64,000 bases of DNA from Hsuehochloa calcarea. Its lineage: Eukaryota > Streptophyta > Magnoliopsida > Poales > Poaceae. The translations under genes and the position numbers were made by a program. Below are positions 54,960-64,000 of this stretch, one piece after another (the stretch's first letter is position 1; every line of letters starts with the position of its first letter). Under the pieces are notes generated by a model. The model was not told where the DNA came from. It ran no database searches and saw nothing but the letters and a program-made list of their open reading frames with translations. The stretch lies in contig CM070604.1 of assembly GCA_036346395.1 (NCBI GenBank), forward strand, positions 30,593,662-30,657,661, given 5' to 3'.

Positions 54960-55600
54960 AGAACGTGAAAACGCATAACGACCGGTTTACTACGTTAGCG
55001 AAGTTTTACACGGCCTAAGGAGCGTTACCCTCGTGTCCAAAACTTCTATATGCCCTCCTCATGTCTTGAGGAAGCTGCGGCATTATTTTCAGCGCACAAA
55101 ATAGTCGTCTGCCCGAGTTTCCTTTGGGAGCAATCCTCCATAATAAGGAAACAATGGGGCGCATGGCAAAATGATCGACGAACTTGGGAGTTCGACCTCC
55201 ATTTCGTGTCCCGAACGGCCATAAAATCCCGGATCTTGGCGGACTTTGTCGCCGAATGGACAAATCTGAACTGCTCAGGGATCCCGATCTGATTCCCACG
55301 ACCGGTGGATGATGTACTTTGACGGGTCACTTACTTTAAGTGGCTCGAAATTTGTGGTCCCTGGTATCTCCTACCGGAGAAACCTTAAAGTATGCCATAC
55401 AATTAAACTTTCGTGCCACTAATAATGTGGCGAGTACGAAGGTTTGCTAGGCGGCATACGAGCCGCGAAAGCACTCTCAATTAAATCGACTACTCGTGAG
55501 AGAGACTCTCAACTAGTCGTGAATCAAGTCGGAAAGAGTACGGTGCTCTAGCTCGACAATGTCTCGATACTTATCGGAAGTTCGCAAGCTAGAAAAGCAT
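54960..55600 (+). pseudogene. RNase H region of element K, with second RNase H-like block
   Basis: The first block ends near 55090 with the LRKLRHYFQ motif of the gypsy RNase H. At about 55395-55530 LNFRATNNVAEYEGLLGGIR and RDSQLVVNQVGKST follow, the signature of the additional archaeal-type RNase H found in Tat elements. Frames change between them. Confidence 0.65.
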
Positions 55601-55805
55601 TTTTAGGTTTCGAGGTACAATTCATCCTCGAAGGATAATTTCCTCGCACCAACTTACTCGGATGGCTTCTTCCGATCTACGGTACCAAAAGGAGTTTTCT
55701 TGGAGCAACTCCAAAGCCGTCTCAGTCGAAGAACCGAGACACCTCCTATTGAGATGGCCTCATTAGACTACGAGGATACGGATGACTCCCATCTACGAGT
55801 ATCTT

Positions 55806-56947
55806 CGCAAGGGTTCCGTGCAAGATGATCTTGAGGCAGATCGTTTATCCCGAAAAGCCAAAATGTATACTTTGGTCGAAGGAGTCCTCTACAAATGAGG
55901 AACCCAAGGGATACTCATGCGATGCATTCCGCAAAACGAAGGAATAACACTCTTTCACGATATACACAGTGGCATCTGTGGGACACATGCTTCCTACAGA
56001 ACATTGGTTGGTAAAGCCTTTCGACAAGGTTTTTACTGGCCTACAGCCCTGTACGATGCTAAGGAGGTGGTTAAAAAGTGTGTCTAGTGCCAATTCCTTG
56101 GTAGACAAATACACCAACCAGCTCAAGCATTACAGACAATACCTCTTTCTTGGCCTTTTGCGACCTGGGGTCTCGATATCCTAGGACCGTTTCCCAAAGC
56201 TCCAGGAGGTTTCGAATTCCTTTTTGTGGCTATTGACACGTTCACAAAATGGATTGAAGCTGAACTCAGCGGGATAACATCGGAAGCGACAAAAGGTTCA
56301 TGATGAGATCGTAATTAGTCGATTTGGAGTTAAGTCGGATAATTACGCACAATGGTAAACAATTCGCAAGTGCAAAATTTCAGAATTTTGCGACGAGTTG
56401 GGTACCAAATTATGCTATGCTTCATTGCACATCCCCAAAGCAATGGGCGGTCGAGCGTGCAAGCGGCCAAATAATGCGAGGAATTAAAACCCGAGTCTTG
56501 ACCCGACTTGTTAAGCGCTCGGGGCTTGGGTACAAGAATTACCCTCCGTGTTATGGGCGGTTAAATGACGACCACCATCGAGCAACAGGAGAAACACCAT
56601 TTTTTCTAGTGTTCGGAGCCGAAGCCATGCTTCCTCCGGAGCTAAAATTGCGGTCGACACGAGTTGAAACTTTCAACAACTCAGACCAGGAACAACTTCG
56701 AGCAGATGACATTAACCTACTCGAAGAAAGGAGAAACCTAGCCTTAATCCGTTCGGCAGTCTACCAACAAGCCCTGCGCAGATACTATGATCGTAAGGTC
56801 CAACCTCGCAGCCTTGCTGTAGGTGACTTGGTATTGAGGCTCTGCCAATCCAAGTCTAATCGGAATAAACTTTCCCCCAAATGGGAAGGTCCTTACGATG
56901 GTCGAAGTAACCCGCGAGTGGTCGCGACTAGCGAAGTAACCCGCTAG
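55806..56947 (+). pseudogene. Integrase region of element K
   Basis: The N-terminal HHCC zinc-binding block is readable (HSGICGTHASYRTL, then KKCV-stop-CQFLG near 56080). The catalytic core opens TWGLDILGPFPKAPGGFEFL (about 56165-56225), and a GATPFFLVFGAEAMLP-like block lies near 56590-56640. A long open stretch covers 56550-56947, ending in TAG. Stops and frameshifts near 55900, 56085 and 56300-56330 break the enzyme. Confidence 0.75.
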
Positions 56948-57166
56948 GTCGATGCGACTAGCGATGGAAGATGGACAGGTTCTCTCAAACTCTTGGAACA
57001 TCGACCAGTTACGCAAATTCTATGTGTGACCAATTTCTCAGGCAATAAAAGTCCAGGTTCTTTCTACTTCTCTTGCCTTATTTTTTGAGTAGTGCTTTTT
57101 TTTCTTTCGACTATGATACAAAAACACCCAGTTTTCTTTACACTGGTCGAAAAGCGAGTAACGTCA

Positions 57167-57690
57167 TCTAGTCGAAACTTCTCCTCTCTGCATGTGGTTC
57201 TGCCCACTAGAAGGAATTTCCTAACATCGACTCGTTACTCATTTTTGCCGCCAATACAAAAGCTCGGGTTTTATCCAATAAATGTTCTCAAAGCCAACTC
57301 TCTCAATCTTAGTTTATTTTTCAGGATTTCCAAAAATATTCTAAGTAGAGTGCACTTGATATATTTATTCGACCACCTTTGATGTACTCGTTTCGTTTTG
57401 GTAGTCAAGGAAGAGACACACCTAGTCGAAGTTTTTCCTCTCTACATGTGGTCCTGCCCACTAGAAGGAACTTCCTAGCGCCGCTCGCCTCCTACTTTTG
57501 CTCTTGGAAAAGACTTATCGAGTCCATCGAAAAGGGCTGACAATTATTAAAGTCCTCTAGACGTTTGCTTAACTCAAGTTGCTGTTCTTGGTTTGATTAA
57601 ACTGGTTGGAGATGGTAACATCACCTAGTCGAAGCCTTTCCTCTCTGCACGTGGTCCTGCCCACTAGAAGGAACTTCCTAGTGTCGAGTC
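57167..57690 (+). repeat. Three spaced copies of a roughly 70-bp motif after integrase of K
   Basis: A unit holding CTAGTCGAA, CCTCTCTGCATGTGGT and CTGCCCACTAGAAGGAA occurs at about 57167-57232, 57420-57485 and 57622-57690. Hypervariable repeat-rich 3' regions are usual in Tat elements. Confidence 0.8.
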
Positions 57691-57783
57691 GTTTCTACTC
57701 TTTCGATCAAGTGCTTGACAACCATAACAAAAACTATAAGTTAAACAAACCTCTCTTTGTTTTCAGAAACCTCGTTTCAAACA

Positions 57784-57821
57784 CTATTTACTTAGATTGT
57801 CTAAACAATCTAAGCAAATAG
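57784..57821 (+). repeat. 17-bp-arm hairpin followed by a polypurine-like run
   Basis: Arms CTATTTACTTAGATTGT and ACAATCTAAGCAAATAG pair with one mismatch around loop CTAA. TCAGGGGCTAGGA follows, close to the element's polypurine tract sequence GTCGGGGCTAGA. Confidence 0.85.
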
Positions 57822-57830
57822 TCAGGGGCT

Positions 57831-58039
57831 AGGATAAAGTTATTAATTTGACTTCAATTCTTAGTCTTTCATTCGTTTATTATCTTTTGAGTTACTAACT
57901 ACTCGACAAGATGATTTTCAGGAAACAAGATGGCCTAGGATGAAGTTATTAATTTGACTTCAATTCTTAGTCTTTCATTCGTTTATTATCTTATGAGTTA
58001 CTAACTACTCGACAAGATAATTTTCAGGAAATAAGATGG
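57831..58039 (+). repeat. 106-bp tandem duplication in the 3' region of K
   Basis: Unit AGGATAAAGTTATTAATTTG... at 57831-57936 is repeated almost unchanged at 57937-58039 (differences include a few single bases). Confidence 0.9.
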
Positions 58040-59207
58040 ATCATATATCACTCATCAACGATATTATCCGCCTTACAAGGTAGTTACAAGATTACTCACG
58101 GGGGAGAGCCTAGTGCATTTCCTCCGCCACCTTTTGCCAACCGATTGCATTTCCTCAATCGACGATTTGCCTCGATTCGAGCAATCGAACTCGGCTTCAA
58201 TTGGTTGCACATTAAGGCGGGATCTTGAGCTTTAAGTTTCGCCAAAGCGTAACTTACTCCGGCTTCGATCGCCTCCTTATTGATTGACAGATTAGCCTTG
58301 AGTGGTCACCATTTCTTGTAATTTTCCGACTTGTTCCCCAATGGTACTTGTGTGAGCGGCTATAGTATCTTCTCGAGGAGTTTTTCCTCGTAATGTAGCT
58401 CACTAAGCACATTGTTCAGAGAATGATGTTGCCTTGAAGACTAGTCTTCATCGACTCCATCTCTGTTGGGTACAAGTCGAAGCCTCGCAAGTTTCTTGTT
58501 TTCACCACTTGTTACGAAAAGAATAAAACCGGTCAAACAAAAATAAACTTCAAGGAAGATAACACAAAGATAATTGTAGGTAAAACATTTCTTACCTACT
58601 AATTGAGAATCCAGCTTAACCTCTTCTCGATGGGAAGCAATGGTTTCAGTGCTTTTTCTCCCATGCTCGATGTCCTCTGCATTCATCTTAGCAATGCGAC
58701 GGACTCATTGTAGATCAAGGTTTTCTCTTGGATTTCAAAGATTAAGGCTTCTCAATTGGGCAACAATTTACGAACAAGAAATTGGCATTAGAAAAGGGAA
58801 AATACTCAAAAAGGACAACATGTAAAGAATTACTTACCTGTTATTTGAGTTCTAAGACCCTCGAGTTCTTGATCCTTATTCGTGGTAATACGGGAAAACT
58901 CCTGAATGACCAAAGCTTTTTCTTGAACTTGATCCGGAGCTTCGCATCTCATTTTCTTTATCCGAGAAGAAATGAGAGTCGGGTAAAGGTTAAAGATCAA
59001 AAGCGGTCTTAAGTTCAAGACTTCTTCGCTTATTTTTTCTGCAATCTTTTAGATGCAGAGACAGTCTCTCGAAGTCTATCCGAGAGGACTAATACTTCGT
59101 TCCTTAGCCTCCTCGACTCTTCTTTTTCATAGTCGAGTGAGTCAGCTAAGGTCTTCGTATCACTGTTTAACCTACAAAGAATGAAGCGAAGATAAACATC
59201 ACCAAAT

Positions 59208-59352
59208 GGTTGTAAGTACTTCTACAACCACCGACCTAGTCGTAAGTTTTTCTCGACTACGATATGGTTGTAAGTCTTTCTCGACCACTACACGGTCGTA
59301 AGTAGTCGTAAGCTTTTACGACTAGTACTTTGTCATGAGTTTCTTCCATGAC
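59208..59352 (+). repeat. Second hairpin array of K, in an aORF intron
   Basis: Units start at 59208 (GGTTGTA/TACAACC), 59238, 59266, 59294, 59304 (AGTCGTA/TACGACT) and 59332 (GTCATG/CATGAC), mostly 28-30 bp apart. Some middle units have lost a stem base. Confidence 0.85.
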
Positions 59353-60875
59353 TATTCTCGTAAAACATTATCACAGTATTTAAGTCGAAAACAATTATGA
59401 ATGATAAGTGACTTACCATCTCTCTCGCCTCTGCACTGCAGTAGTTCTTTCTCTGTCTTAGCTCTAAAAGTTGTCGATGGTACTCACCGACAACGACAAT
59501 TTGCTCGAGCTTTACGCAAAAAGAAAACAGTGAGAAGAGAAGGAAAGTCACATATATAAGTATTTTGAAGATACTTACATTCATAGTCGTCCTAGCAAAC
59601 ATCGAATATACAAGGTCCGGGTTCTGCAGCTTATCTATCCTCGCGACTTTGTCCCACCACACCTTCTCGAGCGCTCGTTATCAAAAGTATTCTCCGTATT
59701 GGGAATATCTTTGGGATGGGGACTCGGTCACGAGATCTGTGGTAAGACCCTACGACGGAGGCAGGCCCAAAGAAGTCACCACGGAAGTTGAAATTTTCTC
59801 CTTCTGGTTCTGTAACTTCTCTTTGGGTAGGGGAAGGAACGCCTCCTACAATTTCCTTCCCAGGCGGTGCACAAGCTGGTCACCGCCTTGACCGAGGCTT
59901 CCACAGCTTGCCTGTTGTTTCTACGACCTCGAGGTCGTGCGCCACCTCAACGATGCGGCCGCTACTTCAAGGGTCGTAGCTACGACTTCAGCAGATGTGG
60001 AGTCACTCTGGGAGTCTCGACTTCATCGGCCACCTGGGCCAAGGGTGATGCTTCGACCACCTCCATTGCTACCTCCTCGATGGTGAAGGGATGGCAATGG
60101 ACTTCTCGTGAAGCATTCCCGGGTCAAGAAGTCGATGAAATAAAGAAAAACAAATCGAGGTTGTGAAAAAGAAAAAGGTAAATGTCGTTCTTACACTTTA
60201 GTAAATTTCACATACCTCTGCACCCTGGTCTTAACCAGGAATTTTGGGGCAATCCTCCCAACGGAGGACCTCTTCTTCTCCACGACCACGTCTGGTCGAG
60301 GTTCAACAATCGGCTCAGCTACGACCACGTCTGGTCGTAGAGTTTGGACAGGAACCAGAGCTCTGGTTTCCTGATTTTCTAGATGGCCGAGATCAGTCTC
60401 GACCATTCCAAGAGCAAGACGCCCTCGATTGCGAGTTGTCTTGATCAAACATCGTCCTTCATAAAGACACAAAATCTTTCCAATTCTCCTTTTCCAGTTG
60501 CCTAACAAAACTAGGAGTGGCAGAAACTGCGAAAGATTCTTTGTCATAACAGAAGGGTACCTTAGCCTTGCGAGGTTTGCGCTTAAGAGATTCAGCTGCC
60601 TCAACCTCCTCGGCTTCGATGGCTTCGGCCTCGGCTTCAGATACAGCTACAGCTACCGCAGGCCTTGTAGAGGGTCTGGTCGAAAGACCAGAGCTTGAGC
60701 TTGCTCCTCCCTTGTCGGCAGATTTTACAAGTCGACGTCTCTTAGAGGGAGGAGCCGAGTTTTTGTCTTTCGACAACCCAGCGCCAATAGTCATTAGTAC
60801 GACTTCTTCGTCGTCCTGATGATTTTCCATGCCTACTTTCTGTACAACAAAACAGAAAAAGAAGAATCACTAATT

Positions 60876-60955
60876 AGTCGTAAGTTTTTCTACGACTCTT
60901 TCTTGATCGTAAGATATTCTACGATCACCATTAGTCGTAAGTATCTTCTACGACT
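60876..60955 (+). repeat. Third hairpin array of K, in an aORF intron
   Basis: Perfect 7-bp stems at 60876-60897 (AGTCGTA/TACGACT), 60905-60926 (GATCGTA/TACGATC) and 60933-60955 (AGTCGTA/TACGACT), spaced 29 and 28 bp. The array sits between aORF exon blocks. Confidence 0.9.
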
Positions 60956-62139
60956 ATAAAGTCCTAAAGAAAGAATTAACTTTTTGATTACCTTTAGGCG
61001 CTCTATCCTTTCATCTGCGGACAAAGCCGCAATGACTTGAGGAACCGCCCCTCGGAGTGGCGGAGACTTCTCGCAGATGAGTCTGACTCTAGAGTCAACC
61101 TCAGCTTGTGAAAGATCTGTGTAAACAGATAAGAATATTAGACAAGGTTGAGAAAGACCAAACCGAGAGCTAAGTCGACAATTACTTACCCTCCTCGTAG
61201 TCTCTGGTTGGGTCTCCTCTTCCTGAGTATCTCCACATAGGAGATGCTCGTTTCTTCAGAGGACTAATTCGGCGTGTGATGAAATCCTTCACCACATGCC
61301 ATCCGGTCAGCCCTTCTTCCTTCAAGTCCTTAATGGCTTGAATATAAGGGCTAATCCGGCAGATATCTTCAGGGGTCGAATCCCATGAAGATTTCTTTTC
61401 GGCAGCCTTCCCCGCGAAAGAAAAGTCGTCTTGAGGTGACCTTCGGTAGAGAACCACCTCTTTCTCGGCCCGACGCCACGAAGACCGGGTGAAACTCAAT
61501 ATACTCCTTCGACTTCGAGTCGTGGAGTTTCGCATCACGACTTCCGGCGATTCGGTTTGTCGAGCCATCCCATAATAATATTGGAACACTCGAGATCCGC
61601 CGAATCCCTGTGCGCGCCGCATGCATATACGAACACACTCAACATGGTAATGGAATTAGGACCTAAGTTCACCGGTTCCACCCCAAAGTGTTCGAGTACT
61701 CAGTAAGAAAGGGGTGGGCGAGCAATCGAAGGCCGCACTCACAATACGCTTGGAAGACGATTTGCCCATTTTCCCCGATGGCGATCTTTGCCCGATGGCG
61801 GAATCCACTTTACGAGCCTTCTCGGAATCTTCCCAATCGACCAAGATCTTGATATTAGCCGCATCCATCTCCGATTCTTCCCATTCGAAACTCTCTTGGC
61901 CATTTCGCTCGAAAGCAAGAAGTTTTTGATTGGGTTAGCGTGAGAAGATGAAACCTAGTCGAGGACGGAGAAAGCAAGAGCTCGAAGAACAATGAGTGAT
62001 TTGAGGAAAAGGTAAAACCCAAGTCTACCTCCGGTAAGTTTTATAATCATGATCTCTCCGCCGCCTGAAACCGTCTCGGCTATAGGTCTATGGGAGTTGG
62101 TTGTACCGCCGAAACGACTTCATCGGACAAGTCCGTGAG

Positions 62140-62600
62140 AGCGGTTGCAATTCCCGATGGTCCGCTTCGAGAAAAATTAGGTGCGTATTGTCACCCCAAG
62201 CAAAATTACTTTCTTGACCAAAGTCTTTCTGGTCGAAGGAAGTATCAATCGGAAGGGTTTTTTCTCCGATTCCCCTACTACGACCATCAGACGGTCGTAG
62301 GGGTTTTTACGACTTTTTAATAGTCGTAAGCAATCTTCACGATTGCAATCGCCGAACCGCTTTATCAACGGATCTGTGGAATTCTTTTGCAATTCCCATA
62401 CGGCTGTTCGGAAAGTTAGGTTAGTTTTGTCACCTCCAAGCAAAATCACTTTCTTGACCAAGTCTTTCTGGCCGAAGGAAGTATCGATCGGAAGGGTTTT
62501 TTCTCCGATCGCCTTACTACGACCACTACACAATTGTAGGGGTTTTATGACTTTCGATAGTCGTAAGCAACCTTTACGACCAAGCAAACTCTGGTCAAAG
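62140..62600 (+). repeat. About 240-bp tandem duplication upstream of the 3' LTR of K
   Basis: Two copies, from about 62143 and 62387, share GCAATTCCC, ACTTTCTTGACCAA, TCTTTCTGG, CGGAAGGGTTTTTTCTCCGA and ATAGTCGTAAGCAA. Each contains hairpin-family words; in the first, TACGACC/GGTCGTA occur in inverse order (62279-62299). Confidence 0.8.
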
Positions 62601-62719
62601 TAATACTCAAGTGTCGAAGAGTTTTTCCTTCGACTATGGTTCTCGACATTTTCATAGTCGCAAGTCCATTTGCGAATCCTTCACCAAGTAAGTTACTTTC
62701 ACTTGAAGTCGGGGCTAGA

Positions 62720-63505
62720 TGACGAGGATCTAATAATCCTCATTTTATCTATTATCTATAATTCTTATTATGGGTAAATATGATGTCACATAGTCTCCGT
62801 ATACCCTTATTTTTATAAGGAGAGGCCTACCAAGTGATTGTAAGATCTTCTACAATCACCCCCCATAGTCGTAAGTCTTACTATGACTACTACCTGGTCG
62901 TAAGTCTTTCTACGACTATTACATGGTCGTAAGTCTTTCTACGATCACTACATAGTCGTAAGACCTTTTACGACTACTACCTGGTCGTAAGTTCTCCTAC
63001 GACCAGGCAAACCACGACCACCTTATAATCAAACCTACAGGCAAGTGGGTCCAATTGATTAAGGAATCCGAACGGTCTGCACGCACTACTATTCTGCGTA
63101 GTAATAGTACTTAAATACCCCATTATCTTTGAATGATAATTGCCAGACGGCGTGGAGAAGCCAATGCGCCGGTAATTACTGCCATCATGCGCCCATTACT
63201 GGCTCAATTAAGGCGCCTCTTCCACAGGACAAAACGGCTACTCCTTCACGACTATATAAGGGCATCAGGGAGACAGAGAAAAGGGCGAGTCAGGGGGAAA
63301 GACAAGTTCTATTCTCTGTAATAGTCTTAGCTTCTTACTTGATCATCAAGAATACCACACCACACAGGATTAGGGTTATTATTCTCTCCGGAGAAGGCCT
63401 GAACCTGTCTAAACATCCCGTGTCAACCACTCTGCGTGATTTCATCTCTAGGAGACCCCCCGAATCAAATAATCTTTACGTAAGATCGGTTCTAATACAC
63501 CGACA
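62720..63505 (+). repeat. 3' LTR of element K (786 bp)
   Basis: It starts TGACGAGGATC directly after the polypurine tract and ends CACCGACA. TATA box TATATAAG is at 63253-63260. Its hairpin array has starts 62836, 62867, 62896, 62925, 62954 and 62983, one 29-bp unit fewer than the 5' LTR. Confidence 0.92.
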
Positions 63506-63510
63506 AGAAC

Positions 63511-64000
63511 TTTGCTGCGATCAAAGGCTTGACCGAGCGAATAAAGATCCTGGAGCAAAAACACTCTGAATTAAAAAAGTAAAGAACTTTTCTACTTAAC
63601 TTTTCGTTCTTTATGCCTCCGTTTTTCTCTTCTATTTATTCTCCCTTATCATGCTTGACAGATTTGGAGAAAATAAAAGAAGAAGCTATGGCTGACAAAG
63701 CCAAAAGACTAAGGCTTGAAGAAGAGAACCAAGCTAAGAACCGGTCGATCGAAGACTTGACGACCAGAAATAATGAAATCTTGGAAAAAAAATCCAAGAA
63801 GAAGGCCGAAGGTAATTAGTCGTAAACTTGACTTAATATCTCTTCTAGTACTTTTTGCCTAATACTTGTTTTGCTTACTCAAAACAAAATCAAGCATTAG
63901 CCAAAGCAAAGAAAGCTTTAGAATTTGAGCAAGACAAGGGGGCATCAATCATGCTTAATCTCGACTTAAAAATCACTGCACTCAATAAAATGATCTTTGA
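63511..64000 (+). pseudogene. Element G resumes: coiled-coil exons of its extra gene
   Basis: Directly after the AGAAC duplication the frame interrupted at 50010 continues open to about 63578. A GT-AG intron-like gap follows, then a block at 63661-63811 rich in Lys, Glu and Leu (KAKRLRLEEENQAKNRSIED) and another from about 63893 to the window end. The heptad-like pattern indicates coiled coil. The 5' end of G lies beyond the window. Confidence 0.6.

Larger units (their letters stand above)
58441..61905 (-). pseudogene. Antisense extra gene (aORF) of Tat element K
   Basis: Reverse strand. The N-terminal block (about 61905-61187) includes RISPYIQAIKDLKEEGLTGW and HVVKDFITRRISPLKKRASP, aligning with TSWHVIRDFFMRMISPLK of element G. 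An exon at about 61117-61013 reads LSQAEVDSRVRLICEKSPP, matching SSDEIRSRIKMICAGEP of G, and ends at a GTAATC donor. The next block (60830-60190) is acidic, Ser/Ala/Glu-rich with a KRRRLVK basic run. Coiled-coil blocks continue to about 58440. The N-terminal block is split by frameshifts and stops. Introns contain hairpin repeats. Product function is unknown; position between integrase and 3' LTR and antisense direction match Tat extra ORFs. Confidence 0.6.
50011..63505 (+). mobile_element. Full-length Tat-lineage Ty3/gypsy element K (13,495 bp)
   Basis: Direct LTRs (50011-50826 and 62720-63505) are flanked by a perfect AGAAC duplication (50006-50010 and 63506-63510). Order: 5' LTR, PBS, gag, protease, RT, RNase H with a second RNase H-like block, integrase, tandem-repeat 3' region, antisense extra gene, polypurine tract GTCGGGGCTAGA, 3' LTR. 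This is the Tat plan. All coding blocks are frame-broken although the LTRs remain very similar. It inserted into an exon of the extra gene of the related element G. Confidence 0.93.

Noticed and set aside
1..64000. tRNA, rRNA and organelle-derived segments
   Set aside because: None recognised by eye; a tRNAscan or organelle alignment would be decisive and was not possible here.

Overview
This window reads as a transposon-dense piece of a plant nuclear genome, almost certainly a grass (Poaceae). The reasons are: giant Ty3/gypsy LTRs that begin TGTAACATCCC or TGTAACAGCCC; Tat-lineage gypsy elements that carry an antisense extra gene of a kind known from grass retrotransposons; a MULE and a plant mobile domain (PMD) gene; a CACTA element; and a very GC-rich receptor-like kinase gene with grass-type codon use. 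I see no rRNA, convincing tRNA, organelle insert or prokaryotic feature. I cannot settle the genus.

Layout, left to right. 1-1576 is the right end of a CACTA element with a decayed Ulp1-type protease gene and hairpin-rich subterminal repeats. About 1577-2594 looks like a Helitron. 2735-9616 is a long gypsy LTR (A) split by another LTR-like insertion (J), which is itself split by a solo LTR (B, 4604-7864, TSD TAGGG). 9617-14174 is a reversed long LTR (H). 14175-18473 is a truncated reverse-oriented Tat gypsy element (F) with LTR, gag, protease and the start of RT. 18474-19401 is the C-terminal end of a MULE transposase (SWIM finger and zinc knuckle).

20338-39580 holds a reverse-strand PMD gene. 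It is broken by two very long LTR insertions: D (21119-35339, itself carrying a copia element E with TSD GGATT) and solo LTR C (35917-39411, TSD GGTGC). Removing C restores an open frame up to a splice donor that is in phase with the next exon. 40780-42776 is the only gene that looks intact: a six-exon, 422-residue receptor-like kinase with a membrane segment and no ectodomain. 42777-45338 shows no gene.

45339-47019 is the 3' end of a reversed copia element. 47020-64000 is a reversed Tat gypsy element (G) with a full-length Tat element (K, 50011-63505, TSD AGAAC) inserted into an exon of G's extra gene. K has both LTRs, a PBS, gag, protease, RT, RNase H and integrase regions (all frame-broken), tandem-repeated 3' sequence and its own antisense extra gene.

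The most unusual structure is a family of 22-nt perfect or near-perfect hairpins in K. They are spaced 29 bp apart, six or seven in the 5' LTR and five or six in the 3' LTR, and recur in introns of the antisense gene. Their stems differ between copies by paired, compensating changes, and most carry GTAAGT at the stem-loop junction. The unrelated giant LTRs (B, H, D, C) also each carry short hairpins in the same 3' part of the LTR, with different stem sequences.
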